Part shown: in pieces, positions 18,240 through 27,298 of the stretch
Layout: each line of letters starts with the position of its first letter
Position numbering within the stretch: the stretch's first letter is position 1
Source: Verrucomicrobiota bacterium
Lineage (GTDB): Bacteria; Verrucomicrobiota; Verrucomicrobiia; Verrucomicrobiales; DEV007
Assembly: GCA_963205275.1 (NCBI GenBank)
Contig: CAUJIH010000011.1
Location: 1 to 64,000, forward strand
Length of the DNA: 64,000 bases
Direction of reading: 5' to 3'
Made by a program: the position numbers and the translations under genes
The notes under the pieces: model-generated
Told to the model about the DNA's origin: nothing
Seen by the model: only the letters and a program-made list of their open reading frames with translations
Database searches by the model: none

Positions 18240-19916
18240 TCAAAAGGAGCTGAAGTCGATTACCTCAGGCAGTGCATTTCCTACCGCCCCATTCGGTGGC
18301 TGAATGCGCAGGATGCTCGTGATCGTCGGAGCGATGTCCTCCATGTGAACGGTCCGAAAGCACTTGCCTCCCTTTTTTACTCCCCAGCCGATCCACAGAT
18401 TCGGAATTTTAGAATCATAGGGATTCCAATCGCGGTGCGTCGTCCCCTGCGACTTGAGTGAGAGACTATTCGGATAGAGGATGAAAATGATGCGCCCGCT
18501 GCGCTCCTGATTGTACCCATTGACGATTTTCGTACGGATGACTTCGGGAATCGCCGCGTCTCCGACGTGATACATGTCCACCACATGCTCGATCAGAGGA
18601 TTTCGACGCAACTGCTGCATACAGATCTCGGTCATTTTTTCCTCATCGATTTTATTGTCTCGGATGAGAGCGTAGTTGTAATACAGTTCCGAATCGCTCG
18701 TCACTTTTGCGATCAGCTTATCTACGCCGAACTCTGTCTTCAGAAGCTTGTTCAAGTTGCTCGCAATCTCGTTACCGGAAGCAGTGTTGACCTGCAGTTT
18801 ATGCTGCTTCAAGAAAGAGGTATTGTGATTTCCCCCGTGATCTGCCGTCAAGAATAGCGTATATTGCCCCTTGCCAATCTGTTCATCGAGGTAGCTGAAG
18901 AAGCTAGCAAAATCGCGGTCCAAGCGCAGAAAGACGTCCTCTGTCTCGATAGCGTTTGGACCGAACTGGTGAGAAACCGAGTCCGTGCAGGGTAGATTGA
19001 TCGTCAGCATGTCGGTTTCTCCTCGCTGCCCCAGTTTTTCATTGGCGATCACTGCTTTCGCAAAATCTAGGACCAGCGAATTACCGAAAGGGGTATTGTA
19101 GAAGATCGTAAAATCGTCTGAACTGTGCAATTCTGACAGTTTGATCGGGAAAACCGGTTTCTCCTGTCCTTTGTACGCCTTTTCCCACGGGGAATCATCC
19201 GGCGAACTCTGGAGGTAGGTCTCGATGGGATAGAGCGTGTTCCATTCTCCACTGAGAACTTTCTTCACTCGACCTTCTGCGTTGAAATCCTGTACCCACT
19301 TCGGAAGTTCCTTCATGTAATACGTGCTACTGATCCAGTTTCCCTCCTTTTTCTCCAGCCAATAGGCGGCATCGGCTGCGTGACCCGCAGGCAGGATGGC
19401 TGCGCGATCCTTCAGCGAGACCCCGATGACCTTGGCACGGAAATTGGTTGCCAGCTTCAGTTGGTCTCCGATGGTATCGGCCAGCATGAAGTGAGGAGAC
19501 ATTTTCCCGGCTTCGCTCGTTGTGCCGACAGAATCGACATTCTCGTCGGAGACGGCGTTGCTCTGCGCTCCAGTAGAATTGAAAATCAACTCATTCGAGG
19601 TAATCCCATGAACGGCCGGAACGGTCCCGGTAAAGACCGTCGCATGCCCTACCGCAGTGATCGAAGGGATGTGATTAATGTAGGTATTCTCAAAGGAATA
19701 TCCGTCGTTGATCAGGCGTTTGAAGCCACCTTCACCGTAGCGGTCATAATAGCGATAGAGGTAATCCCATCGCATCTGATCGACCGCGATTCCCACGACC
19801 AGCTTGGGTCGCCTGAGCTTGCTCGCTTCCTGTTTTCCCTGTTCTTGTCCCCGTCCGAGTGCACAACCGAGGATCATCGTCGTCACTCCCAAAATAACCA
19901 ATACAGTCTGTCTCAT
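18240..19916 (-). CDS. Alkaline phosphatase family protein (PafA-like, type I phosphodiesterase fold)
   Basis: 'KLVVGIAVDQMRWDYLYRYYDRYGEGGFKRLINDGYSFENTYINHIPSITAVGHATVFTGTVPAVHGITSN', 'FLTADHGGNH'. Confidence 0.88.
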   Translation of the reverse strand: MRQTVLVILGVTTMILGCALGRGQEQGKQEASKLRRPKLVVGIAVDQMRWDYLYRYYDRYGEGGFKRLINDGYSFENTYINHIPSITAVGHATVFTGTVPAVHGITSNELIFNSTGAQSNAVSDENVDSVGTTSEAGKMSPHFMLADTIGDQLKLATNFRAKVIGVSLKDRAAILPAGHAADAAYWLEKKEGNWISSTYYMKELPKWVQDFNAEGRVKKVLSGEWNTLYPIETYLQSSPDDSPWEKAYKGQEKPVFPIKLSELHSSDDFTIFYNTPFGNSLVLDFAKAVIANEKLGQRGETDMLTINLPCTDSVSHQFGPNAIETEDVFLRLDRDFASFFSYLDEQIGKGQYTLFLTADHGGNHNTSFLKQHKLQVNTASGNEIASNLNKLLKTEFGVDKLIAKVTSDSELYYNYALIRDNKIDEEKMTEICMQQLRRNPLIEHVVDMYHVGDAAIPEVIRTKIVNGYNQERSGRIIFILYPNSLSLKSQGTTHRDWNPYDSKIPNLWIGWGVKKGGKCFRTVHMEDIAPTITSILRIQPPNGAVGNALPEVIDFSSF

Positions 19917-20187
19917 AAGTGTTGCGTGGGCTTTCGTCGCTTCCTGAGCGATGGATCCAGTGGCGGAGGCAAGGGAGTGGAAACAACATTTTCAGATTGT
20001 GTTTACTGCAAAAATTACCCCCTAACAATCAATTTTGGATCACGTGATTTTTACAATTTTTTGAGAAACGGATCTTCGGAATGCGATCCTGGTGCCCTCA
20101 GCGTATTTGCGTACTTTTCTCAGCCTTCCGGATAGAACACCATAGGATTCAGTTTTGAATACCATCGCCCCCCTTATCGGAAAGTAC

Positions 20188-20874
20188 ATGCGCCTGTTGC
20201 TGGCCATCGCCTGTCTTCTCATAGCAATGCCTCTAATCCAAGGAGAACCAAGCGAAAACTCCAAACAGCGAGCGGAGGAACGCTATCCTCAAGTATTTCG
20301 AACCTTCATGCCTGAAGCGGGTCCTTCCGCCTTCGCGGTGCAGCTTTCTCCGAATCTGGGACTCTGCTACGATCCGCTTCGCGGTGGCGTGAACCAGATA
20401 TGGAGGGGAAGGGTCGATCTAACACCGACGAATCTGGCGAAGATCAATCAGGTCGCGATGGTGCCTGAAGCTGTATTTTATGAGGAGCGGCTGGTGCAAC
20501 CGCTGCACCTAGGTGCAATCGATGCACCGGTGGAGCGACGTTTCAAAGGATACCGTTACGAGAAAGACGTCGTCATTTTCGAATACACGATTAATGGCCA
20601 TTTGATCAGTGAGTCTCTAAGGATGACCTCCGACGGCTCGAGCGTAGAGCGAATCTTTCGGCTTCCCAAGGACGGCGGCGAAGCCTTTTTGCCTGTTGAA
20701 CCGCAATCGAAATCCAAAGTCTCGATAGAAGGAGGCAGTGAACAATCCTCTGGGCTATGGACTTTTCCCGCTGGGGGCGAAATTCGGATGTTCATTCGCC
20801 CTCGGGACGTGATCATCAGCCATCTGCCCGTAAAGCGCCGTACATCTTCTCCCCTTGCCCATTCCTGCTCGTGA
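20188..20874 (+). CDS. Secreted protein of unknown function, coupled to downstream cytochrome c protein
   Basis: Signal peptide 'MRLLLAIACLLIAMPLIQGEPS'; 'LSPNLGLCYDPLRGGVNQIWRGRVDLT'. Stop overlaps downstream GTG start (GTGA at 20871-20874). Confidence 0.7.
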   Translation: MRLLLAIACLLIAMPLIQGEPSENSKQRAEERYPQVFRTFMPEAGPSAFAVQLSPNLGLCYDPLRGGVNQIWRGRVDLTPTNLAKINQVAMVPEAVFYEERLVQPLHLGAIDAPVERRFKGYRYEKDVVIFEYTINGHLISESLRMTSDGSSVERIFRLPKDGGEAFLPVEPQSKSKVSIEGGSEQSSGLWTFPAGGEIRMFIRPRDVIISHLPVKRRTSSPLAHSCS

Positions 20875-22850
20875 GTGCGACCTCCTCTTTCATTCCCTAC
20901 ATTTCGCTCGCTTTCGTTTTCGCGGTTGTGCCCCTCTGCTCCGGAGAAGACTCTGGGAATTCCTATGAAATCGAGGAAATTCATCTACCTCAAGACATGA
21001 ATCCTGAAATCTCAGGAGTTGCCTTTACACCGAGAGGGAGGCTCGTAGTGACGAATCGCCACGGAGATGTCTGGTTCACCGATCATCCGAGCGAAGGTCC
21101 GTGGCACCGTTATGCCTTCGGACTTCATGAACCTGTCGGTATTCTCGCCGTATCGGATCGAGAAATCTACGTCACCCAGCGTCCGGAACTCACGCGCTTG
21201 CTCGATACTGATGGCGACGGAGTCGCAGATCGCTACGAGACGGTCAACGACGACTGGTGCATGACGGACAACTGGCACGAATTCACTTTTGGACTGCATC
21301 GTGACAAGAAGGGGAATTTTCTTCTCGCTGTGGGGATGCCGGACATGGCTGGTCCCTTCAACTCCCGATATCCGCGCCTGCCGCTCAGCGAGGTCAAAGT
21401 TCAGAAAGAGCAGAAGCCCTCGCTAGGGAGCTATCAAGGCTGGGTTCTGAGCATCTCTCCGGAGGGAAAAATGATTCCGGTCGCCAGTGGATTTCGTCAG
21501 CCTGCGGGGATAGGAATCAGCCCAGATGACGAAGTGTTCGTGACTGATCAGCAGGGGGATTATATCGCGACCAGCACTCTAGCTCATATCAAACCCGGTG
21601 GATTTTACGGCTATCCAGCCTCGCTGAAGTGGAGGGAAGATTACCGCGGGCCAATTCCCGATATCGAAACGCTGGCAGCCATGCGTATCCCGGAATCGGT
21701 CTCACTGCCTCACGGCGCTCTGGGCGGAAGCCCCGGAGAACCGATCTGGGACACGACAGGAGGAAAGTTTGGTCCCTTTGAGGGGCAAGTCTTTATCGGG
21801 GACTTCACGAAGCTCATTAGTCGCGTTTTCCTCGAAAAAGTGGCCGGAGAATATCAAGGAGCCGCCTTCCCGTTCATCCGCGATGCCGTGGGATTGGAAG
21901 CCATTCAGGCCAATAGTGGAGCGAATAATCTGACCATTCCGGCGGGAAAAGAAGGGCTGAAATACTTTCGCGACACGCCTCCGCGTTCCGGGACTCCATT
22001 GAGGCCTGGGAACATGCGCATGGTTTTCGCTCCTGACGGCAGTCTCTATAGTGGACAAACGACGCGAGGCTGGGGAAAAGGCGATGGGCTGCAGCGCATC
22101 GTCTGGAGCGGACGCGATCCGGTGGAAATAGAGGCCATCCGACTGACCAAAGACGGCTTTGACATCTCTTTCACTACCGAGATGGATGCAGCAAAGCTGG
22201 CCGCTGAGGAGACGTGGAAGCTAAGTCGATTTCGCTACCTATATCTTCCGGGTGGTTCTTATCGGGTGGATGTAACAGATTGTCGGATCACCTCGATTCA
22301 TCCAGCGGCGGATGGTCGAAGGGTTTCTTTGAAAATCGAAGCACTTGACCCCGGATATATCTACGAATTCGAACCGTGGGAACTCGTCTCATCCACCGGG
22401 AAACCAGTGGAGAACCCTCTGGCCTTTTACACGCTCAATCGCCTACTCGACGGACGAAGGTTCGAAGGACCGCTGACTCGTGCTCTGCTAAAGGAAAAAC
22501 CGAGTAACAGCGAAATTAATCTGACTGCTGGGGCACAGGTGTACAGCGCCTTTTGCATGATTTGTCACCAGGCGGACGGACGAGGCGGGGCCCTGCCGGG
22601 ATCGGAAGCGAGTGCTGGCAGTGGAGTTGTATCGCTCGCTGCGGCGAATTTCCGTCAGCGTGGGCCGGACTCACCACTCGCGAAAAGTGACGAAGATTTA
22701 GTCCGCATCGTCACGCATGGCCCAGAGGGCAAACCCATGCCTCCTTTCGGTGGGGTGTTGAGTCAGGAGCAAATCCGCAATGTTATCGCCTACCTTCGCA
22801 GCGCCTTCGGAAAATCCGAGCCTTCCCCTGAGCAAAAATCTGTAAAATAA
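20871..22850 (+). CDS. Secreted beta-propeller/dehydrogenase-like protein with C-terminal c-type cytochrome domain
   Basis: GTG start with signal peptide 'VSATSSFIPYISLAFVFAVVPLCSG'; heme motif 'FCMICHQADGRGGALPG' and 'GPEGKPMPPFGGVLSQEQIRNVIAYLRSAFG'. Confidence 0.8.
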   Translation: MSATSSFIPYISLAFVFAVVPLCSGEDSGNSYEIEEIHLPQDMNPEISGVAFTPRGRLVVTNRHGDVWFTDHPSEGPWHRYAFGLHEPVGILAVSDREIYVTQRPELTRLLDTDGDGVADRYETVNDDWCMTDNWHEFTFGLHRDKKGNFLLAVGMPDMAGPFNSRYPRLPLSEVKVQKEQKPSLGSYQGWVLSISPEGKMIPVASGFRQPAGIGISPDDEVFVTDQQGDYIATSTLAHIKPGGFYGYPASLKWREDYRGPIPDIETLAAMRIPESVSLPHGALGGSPGEPIWDTTGGKFGPFEGQVFIGDFTKLISRVFLEKVAGEYQGAAFPFIRDAVGLEAIQANSGANNLTIPAGKEGLKYFRDTPPRSGTPLRPGNMRMVFAPDGSLYSGQTTRGWGKGDGLQRIVWSGRDPVEIEAIRLTKDGFDISFTTEMDAAKLAAEETWKLSRFRYLYLPGGSYRVDVTDCRITSIHPAADGRRVSLKIEALDPGYIYEFEPWELVSSTGKPVENPLAFYTLNRLLDGRRFEGPLTRALLKEKPSNSEINLTAGAQVYSAFCMICHQADGRGGALPGSEASAGSGVVSLAAANFRQRGPDSPLAKSDEDLVRIVTHGPEGKPMPPFGGVLSQEQIRNVIAYLRSAFGKSEPSPEQKSVK

Positions 22851-22856
22851 GCTATC

Positions 22857-23831
22857 ATGTACTTCCGTATCCGCCTCCTCTCTGTCGTCGCCGGTCTCTC
22901 TCTCTGGATGACCTTCGGCCTTCTGTCTCATGCCGAGCCCGGAGAGAATGTGAAAGAGCCGCGCATCAACCACTTCATCGAGATGATGGAAGCCGGAAAA
23001 CATGCCTTCGGAGTCTTTTCTCATAATGTATCCGTCCGCACCGGCGCGGGAATGGCGAGTAGCGGTCTGGATTTCGTCATCGTCGATCTGGAACATTCAC
23101 CTTACGATCCGACCCGCTTGGAAGGCTATCTGCTGGGCATGATTGACAAAGCAGGAATCACGAAGAAGGGGCTCGTGCAGCCCACCACACCGATCATTCG
23201 AGTCCCTGCCGCCGGACGCGAGCACTTGCAGTTCGTGATCAAACAGGTGCTCGATCTCGGTCCCATGGGCATTCTTGTCCCCCACGTCGAAACAGCAGAA
23301 GATGCTCGCGCCATGGTGCAGGCGAGTCGCTTTCCTCAACTCAAAGGCGTTCCCGACTTTGCCCCGGAAGGCAAACGGGGCGTCGGATACGGTTGGGCCG
23401 CCCGCTATTGGGGACTCAGCGGGGGGGACTATGCCCGTCGAGCCGACCTCTGGCCGCTCGATCCGCAGGGCGAGCTAGTTCTCTGGGTGATGATCGAGAG
23501 CGTCCCCGCTGTAGAAAACTGCCGAGCCATCGCTGAGACTCCCGGAATTGGCGGACTCTTCGTCGGACCTTCGGATCTCGCGTTTTCAATGGGGGTACCG
23601 CTCGGAGATCCTTCGGTAGAAGTCGCAATTGAAACGGTGCTCACTGAAACGAAGGACACAGGTGTACGACTCGGCACACTCTGTGGAGCGAAGGAGGTCG
23701 AGCATCGACTGGAGCAGGGCTTCCACTTTCTCGCCGTCGGTGGTGATGGCGGGCCTTCTGGTTCTGTGCAGGAGGCTGTAAAACTCGGGCGATCTTTTAA
23801 GAAATCTTCCAGCGGCAAGTCGAACAAGTGA
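22857..23831 (+). CDS. HpcH/HpaI aldolase family protein with predicted signal peptide
   Basis: 'GLDFVIVDLEHSPYD', 'PIIRVPAAGREHLQFVIKQVLDLGPMGILVPHVETAEDARAMVQASRFP', 'GIGGLFVGPSDLAFSMG'; N-term 'MYFRIRLLSVVAGLSLWMTFGLLSHAEP'. Confidence 0.85.
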   Translation: MYFRIRLLSVVAGLSLWMTFGLLSHAEPGENVKEPRINHFIEMMEAGKHAFGVFSHNVSVRTGAGMASSGLDFVIVDLEHSPYDPTRLEGYLLGMIDKAGITKKGLVQPTTPIIRVPAAGREHLQFVIKQVLDLGPMGILVPHVETAEDARAMVQASRFPQLKGVPDFAPEGKRGVGYGWAARYWGLSGGDYARRADLWPLDPQGELVLWVMIESVPAVENCRAIAETPGIGGLFVGPSDLAFSMGVPLGDPSVEVAIETVLTETKDTGVRLGTLCGAKEVEHRLEQGFHFLAVGGDGGPSGSVQEAVKLGRSFKKSSSGKSNK

Positions 23832-23836
23832 GGGCA

Positions 23837-24259
23837 TCAGGCTCGCGGCCCGCTCAAATCATCTGCTAGCTCTGACAACTCCGTTAGCGCGGCGCGAATT
23901 CGATGAATCTTTGCAGCGGTATCCGAGTGAATCTCAGCAGCATTCAGCATGTCGAGTCCGAAGGCATCGGAGCCGGGGATGCACGCCAGTGTGAAATCGT
24001 GCCCCCTCAGATAGAGCTTCGCCTCCTCTGCCTGCACGAGGCTGAACACGCCAGAGTAAAACCAGGGCTTCGGATCCTCACCCGAGGGTCGGCGATGATT
24101 CAGAAGAAATCGCGCCCGGTGACAGGATGTGCGCAAGCGATGCGGATCTGCGAGGCCCAGAAAATCGAGGTAGGCTGCCGTATCCTTACGCAAGCACTCT
24201 CCCACGATCCAGCGCTCGTTAATTTTTCGTGCCCAATCGATGTCCCCTAAGTGTTTCAC
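23837..24259 (-). CDS. Hypothetical protein
   Basis: 140-aa ORF, convergent with the aldolase gene; no recognised motif. Confidence 0.45.
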   Translation of the reverse strand: MKHLGDIDWARKINERWIVGECLRKDTAAYLDFLGLADPHRLRTSCHRARFLLNHRRPSGEDPKPWFYSGVFSLVQAEEAKLYLRGHDFTLACIPGSDAFGLDMLNAAEIHSDTAAKIHRIRAALTELSELADDLSGPRA

Positions 24260-24404
24260 TGATATGGCAATTCATCAGCGCTTCGCCGAGAATCAGCAAG
24301 TGATATTCGCGAGCGATCAGGGGACGACAATCTCTTCGAGTCAGTTCAACTTGCCAAACCGCTTTCGCATGGCTATAAAGTGATCGTCGGTTCTACTCAT
24401 TTTT

Positions 24405-25010
24405 ATGCAGGCATTCTGGCAGTACTTTTCGCCCTTGTGGCGAGCGCTCAATCCAGAGCTACAGATCTTTTACGGGATCGGTATCATCGCCCTCGTGATT
24501 CTGCTTCTACAGTTACTGATCAGTTTTTTCTTGGGGGATTCCGATTCCTTTGATCTAGACGTCGATGGACATGGCGATGGGATGGGAGTTTTCTCTGTTC
24601 GTGGGGTCACGGCTTTCTTTATTGGATTCGGCTGGACGGGAGCGATCATCCTACGGGCAGGCCATTCCCTGGGGCTAGCCGTTCTAGGTGGTGCATTAGT
24701 TGGCATGGTTTTTATGGTGGCCATCTTTCTCATGATGCGATCCATGATGAAACTCCAGGCGAGCGGCACATTGAACTACGCCAACGCCGTTGGCGAAGTA
24801 GCTACCGTATATGTAACGATTCCAGCGGACACAAAAGCAGGCGGGCAGGTAGAGGTAATGATTCAGGGTCGTCTCATGACCGCAGAGGCAATTTATCGCG
24901 GTCCAGTCGCAATTTCTCCTGGCACAAAAGTCCAGGTGATTGATCGAGTCGGTTCTTCCACGCTCGTCGTCTCCCCGCTCAGTTCATCGTCCACACTCCC
25001 CACTCATTAA
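24405..25010 (+). CDS. NfeD-like / OB-fold membrane protein partnered with flotillin
   Basis: TM segments plus C-terminal OB-like 'NAVGEVATVYVTIPADTKAGGQVEVMIQGRLMTAEAIYRGPVAISPGTKVQVIDRVGSSTLVVSPL'; 20 bp before flotillin. Confidence 0.75.
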   Translation: MQAFWQYFSPLWRALNPELQIFYGIGIIALVILLLQLLISFFLGDSDSFDLDVDGHGDGMGVFSVRGVTAFFIGFGWTGAIILRAGHSLGLAVLGGALVGMVFMVAIFLMMRSMMKLQASGTLNYANAVGEVATVYVTIPADTKAGGQVEVMIQGRLMTAEAIYRGPVAISPGTKVQVIDRVGSSTLVVSPLSSSSTLPTH

Positions 25011-25030
25011 CCCTCCCCTCGCTCCCTATT

Positions 25031-26497
25031 ATGAATATTGAAATCCTCGTCCTCGTCGGTGCCGCAGCGGTCCTCATCTTTTCGATGATTCTGGCTCTAG
25101 CCTCCCGCTATAAAAAGTGCCCATCTGATCGCATCCTCGTCGTCTATGGAAAGGTCGGTTCCGGCAAGTCTGCGCAATGCTACCACGGCGGAGCGGCGTT
25201 CATCTGGCCGATCATTCAGGACTATCAGTATCTCAGCCTTACCCCATTGCCCATTGACATCAAGCTGGAGGGCGCGCTGTCCAAACAAAACATCCGGGTG
25301 AATACACCATCGACTTTTACCGTTGGGATCTCGACAGAACCCGGCGTGATGGAGAACGCCGCCGAGCGCCTGTTGGGGCTGACGCTCCAACACGTCAACG
25401 AGCTGGCGAAAGACATTATCTTTGGGCAAATGCGCGTGGTGATCGCCACGATGGATATCGAGGAAATCAATGCGGACCGTGACAAGCTGATCGCCAATAT
25501 TTCCACCGGGGTAGAGGTAGAACTCAAGAAAGTCGGCCTGCGACTAATCAACGTGAACGTCCAAGACATCACGGACGCCTCTGGCTACATCGATGCACTC
25601 GGGCAGGAAGCGGCCTCCAAGGCGATCGCCGAAGCTAAAATCAAAGTCGCCGAGGCGGACCGCGATGGAGAGATCGGTTCGGCAGCCGCTCAGCGAGATA
25701 AGAGAATTGCGGTATCGAATGCCAACGCGGAAGCGACACGGGGAGAGAACACGGCGGCAGTCGATATCGCCAATTCCAACGCTCAACGTCGCAGTGCCCA
25801 GGCCGAAGCAGATCGACTGGCAACAGCGGCGGAGAAAGTGGCAGAGGCCAAGGTGCTCGAAGAAGCCTACGCCGCCGAACAAAAGGCGGAGCAACAGCGT
25901 GCTGAGCGGGAGCGAGCGACGCAACACGCGAATATCGTCGTGCCCGCCGAGATCGCCAAAGAGCGTCAAATCGTGGAGGCAGATGCTGAAGCGGAGAAAG
26001 CACGCCGTATACAACAGGGGATGTCCGACGCCGTCCGATCAGAGAAACAGGCTGAAGCGGATGGGATCAAGTTCGTCCAGATTGCCGAAGCAGAGGGGAT
26101 CCGGGCCAAACTGCTGGCCGAAGCCGAAGGCGCACAGGCGGTGCTCACCGGTAAAGCGAAGGGTTTCAAAGATCTCGTCGAAAGCTGTTCCGGACCTCAG
26201 GGAGCGCAACAAATGCTGGTCACAGAACTGCTTCCCCAGCTTGTTCGCGAGCAAGTGCAGGCGATTTCTAACCTGCAGATCGACAAGATTACCGTCTGGG
26301 ATGGCGGTGCTGGAGCGAACGGAAAATCTTCTACAGCGAACTTCCTCTCCGGTTTTGGCTCGGTAGTTCCACCACTGCATGAACTTGCGAGGAACGCTGG
26401 CATTGAACTGCCGGAGTATCTCGGAAAGATGGCGGAGGAAGAGGTGAAATCTCCGCCCATTGTCGCTCCCATAGCACCACCGAAGAATGCAGAGTAA
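25031..26497 (+). CDS. Flotillin family protein (SPFH/band 7)
   Basis: 'KKCPSDRILVVYGKVG', 'AAERLLGLTLQHVNELAKDIIFGQMRVVIATMDIEEINADRDKLIANISTGVEVELKKVGLRLINVNVQDITD' and long EA-rich repeat region. Confidence 0.93.
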   Translation: MNIEILVLVGAAAVLIFSMILALASRYKKCPSDRILVVYGKVGSGKSAQCYHGGAAFIWPIIQDYQYLSLTPLPIDIKLEGALSKQNIRVNTPSTFTVGISTEPGVMENAAERLLGLTLQHVNELAKDIIFGQMRVVIATMDIEEINADRDKLIANISTGVEVELKKVGLRLINVNVQDITDASGYIDALGQEAASKAIAEAKIKVAEADRDGEIGSAAAQRDKRIAVSNANAEATRGENTAAVDIANSNAQRRSAQAEADRLATAAEKVAEAKVLEEAYAAEQKAEQQRAERERATQHANIVVPAEIAKERQIVEADAEAEKARRIQQGMSDAVRSEKQAEADGIKFVQIAEAEGIRAKLLAEAEGAQAVLTGKAKGFKDLVESCSGPQGAQQMLVTELLPQLVREQVQAISNLQIDKITVWDGGAGANGKSSTANFLSGFGSVVPPLHELARNAGIELPEYLGKMAEEEVKSPPIVAPIAPPKNAE

Positions 26498-26667
26498 TCC
26501 TCAACACATCGCTCTCCACGCTCGAGACGCATCGAGCGCTTGAGGGATCGGATGATCTTGCTCCCAGATCGAATAGTAGATGGATACCGCCGAGTCTCCA
26601 ACACCTCTCGACCGCACCGGGTCCCAAGGACTGCGATGGTGATTCGGGCTCAGTGCCCATCTGTGAG

Positions 26668-27165
26668 TCACCCACCTGGAGGCCTAGTAAAAGGCGCTGC
26701 TGCCAGTCTAGCCTCCTGTTCCAGATCGGATTCCCAGTATCCATCGCGTACACACTGCGTCAGATATTCATGTAGAAAGCCTTTGACCCCACCGAGTCGC
26801 TCAAATTGAGCGACGTGAGTCAATTCGTGAACCAGCAGAGATGGATTCGTCGCCTGAGAGGCTTCGAGATAGATTCCATAGTTGACCGCCATGCCAGACG
26901 GACTCTCGAAGAGAAAGCCGAAAAGACGGTTGAGTAACTGCGATATCGCCAAGCCCGGAGTCGGAACTCTCGGTACAGGGAGGACACGGACTTCCATGGG
27001 GTTCTTCACTCCTACGCCCCTTGCCCAAGTGAGCTCCCATTCGCAGAGCGGACGCCCCTCGCGGAGGATCGCAGCCTCCTGCTTCCGCACCCAGTGCGTG
27101 CCAAAGGGGAGCGTCGTTTTCACAAAGACGCCTATCCAGAACGATTTTATTTTTCCCCAGTGCAC
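26668..27165 (-). CDS. Putative zinc metallopeptidase-like protein (HExxH)
   Basis: 'SLLVHELTHVAQFERLGGVKGFLHEYL' HExxH motif. Confidence 0.6.
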   Translation of the reverse strand: MHWGKIKSFWIGVFVKTTLPFGTHWVRKQEAAILREGRPLCEWELTWARGVGVKNPMEVRVLPVPRVPTPGLAISQLLNRLFGFLFESPSGMAVNYGIYLEASQATNPSLLVHELTHVAQFERLGGVKGFLHEYLTQCVRDGYWESDLEQEARLAAAPFTRPPGG

Positions 27166-27298
27166 ACAGATACAATAACCGAAGATGCTCTGAGTTCCAG
27201 TCAGGCAAAGGCAAAATTCTCTTGAAATTTCATCTTTTCATGACCCGTAAGAGTTCATTCGGACTGAACGCGTCACGACCAAGAAGGTCTGTGACACG

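Noticed and set aside
17914-18243. 109-aa minus-strand ORF in the gap between the two phosphatases
   Set aside because: No recognisable domain, overlapping plus-strand ORF of similar size; insufficient support.
26498-26545. Small hairpin downstream of flotillin (CGCTCGA-gacgca-TCGAGCG within CCTCAA...TTGAGG)
   Set aside because: Real inverted repeat, but lacks a T-tract and is in an expected terminator position; not reported as a novel element.
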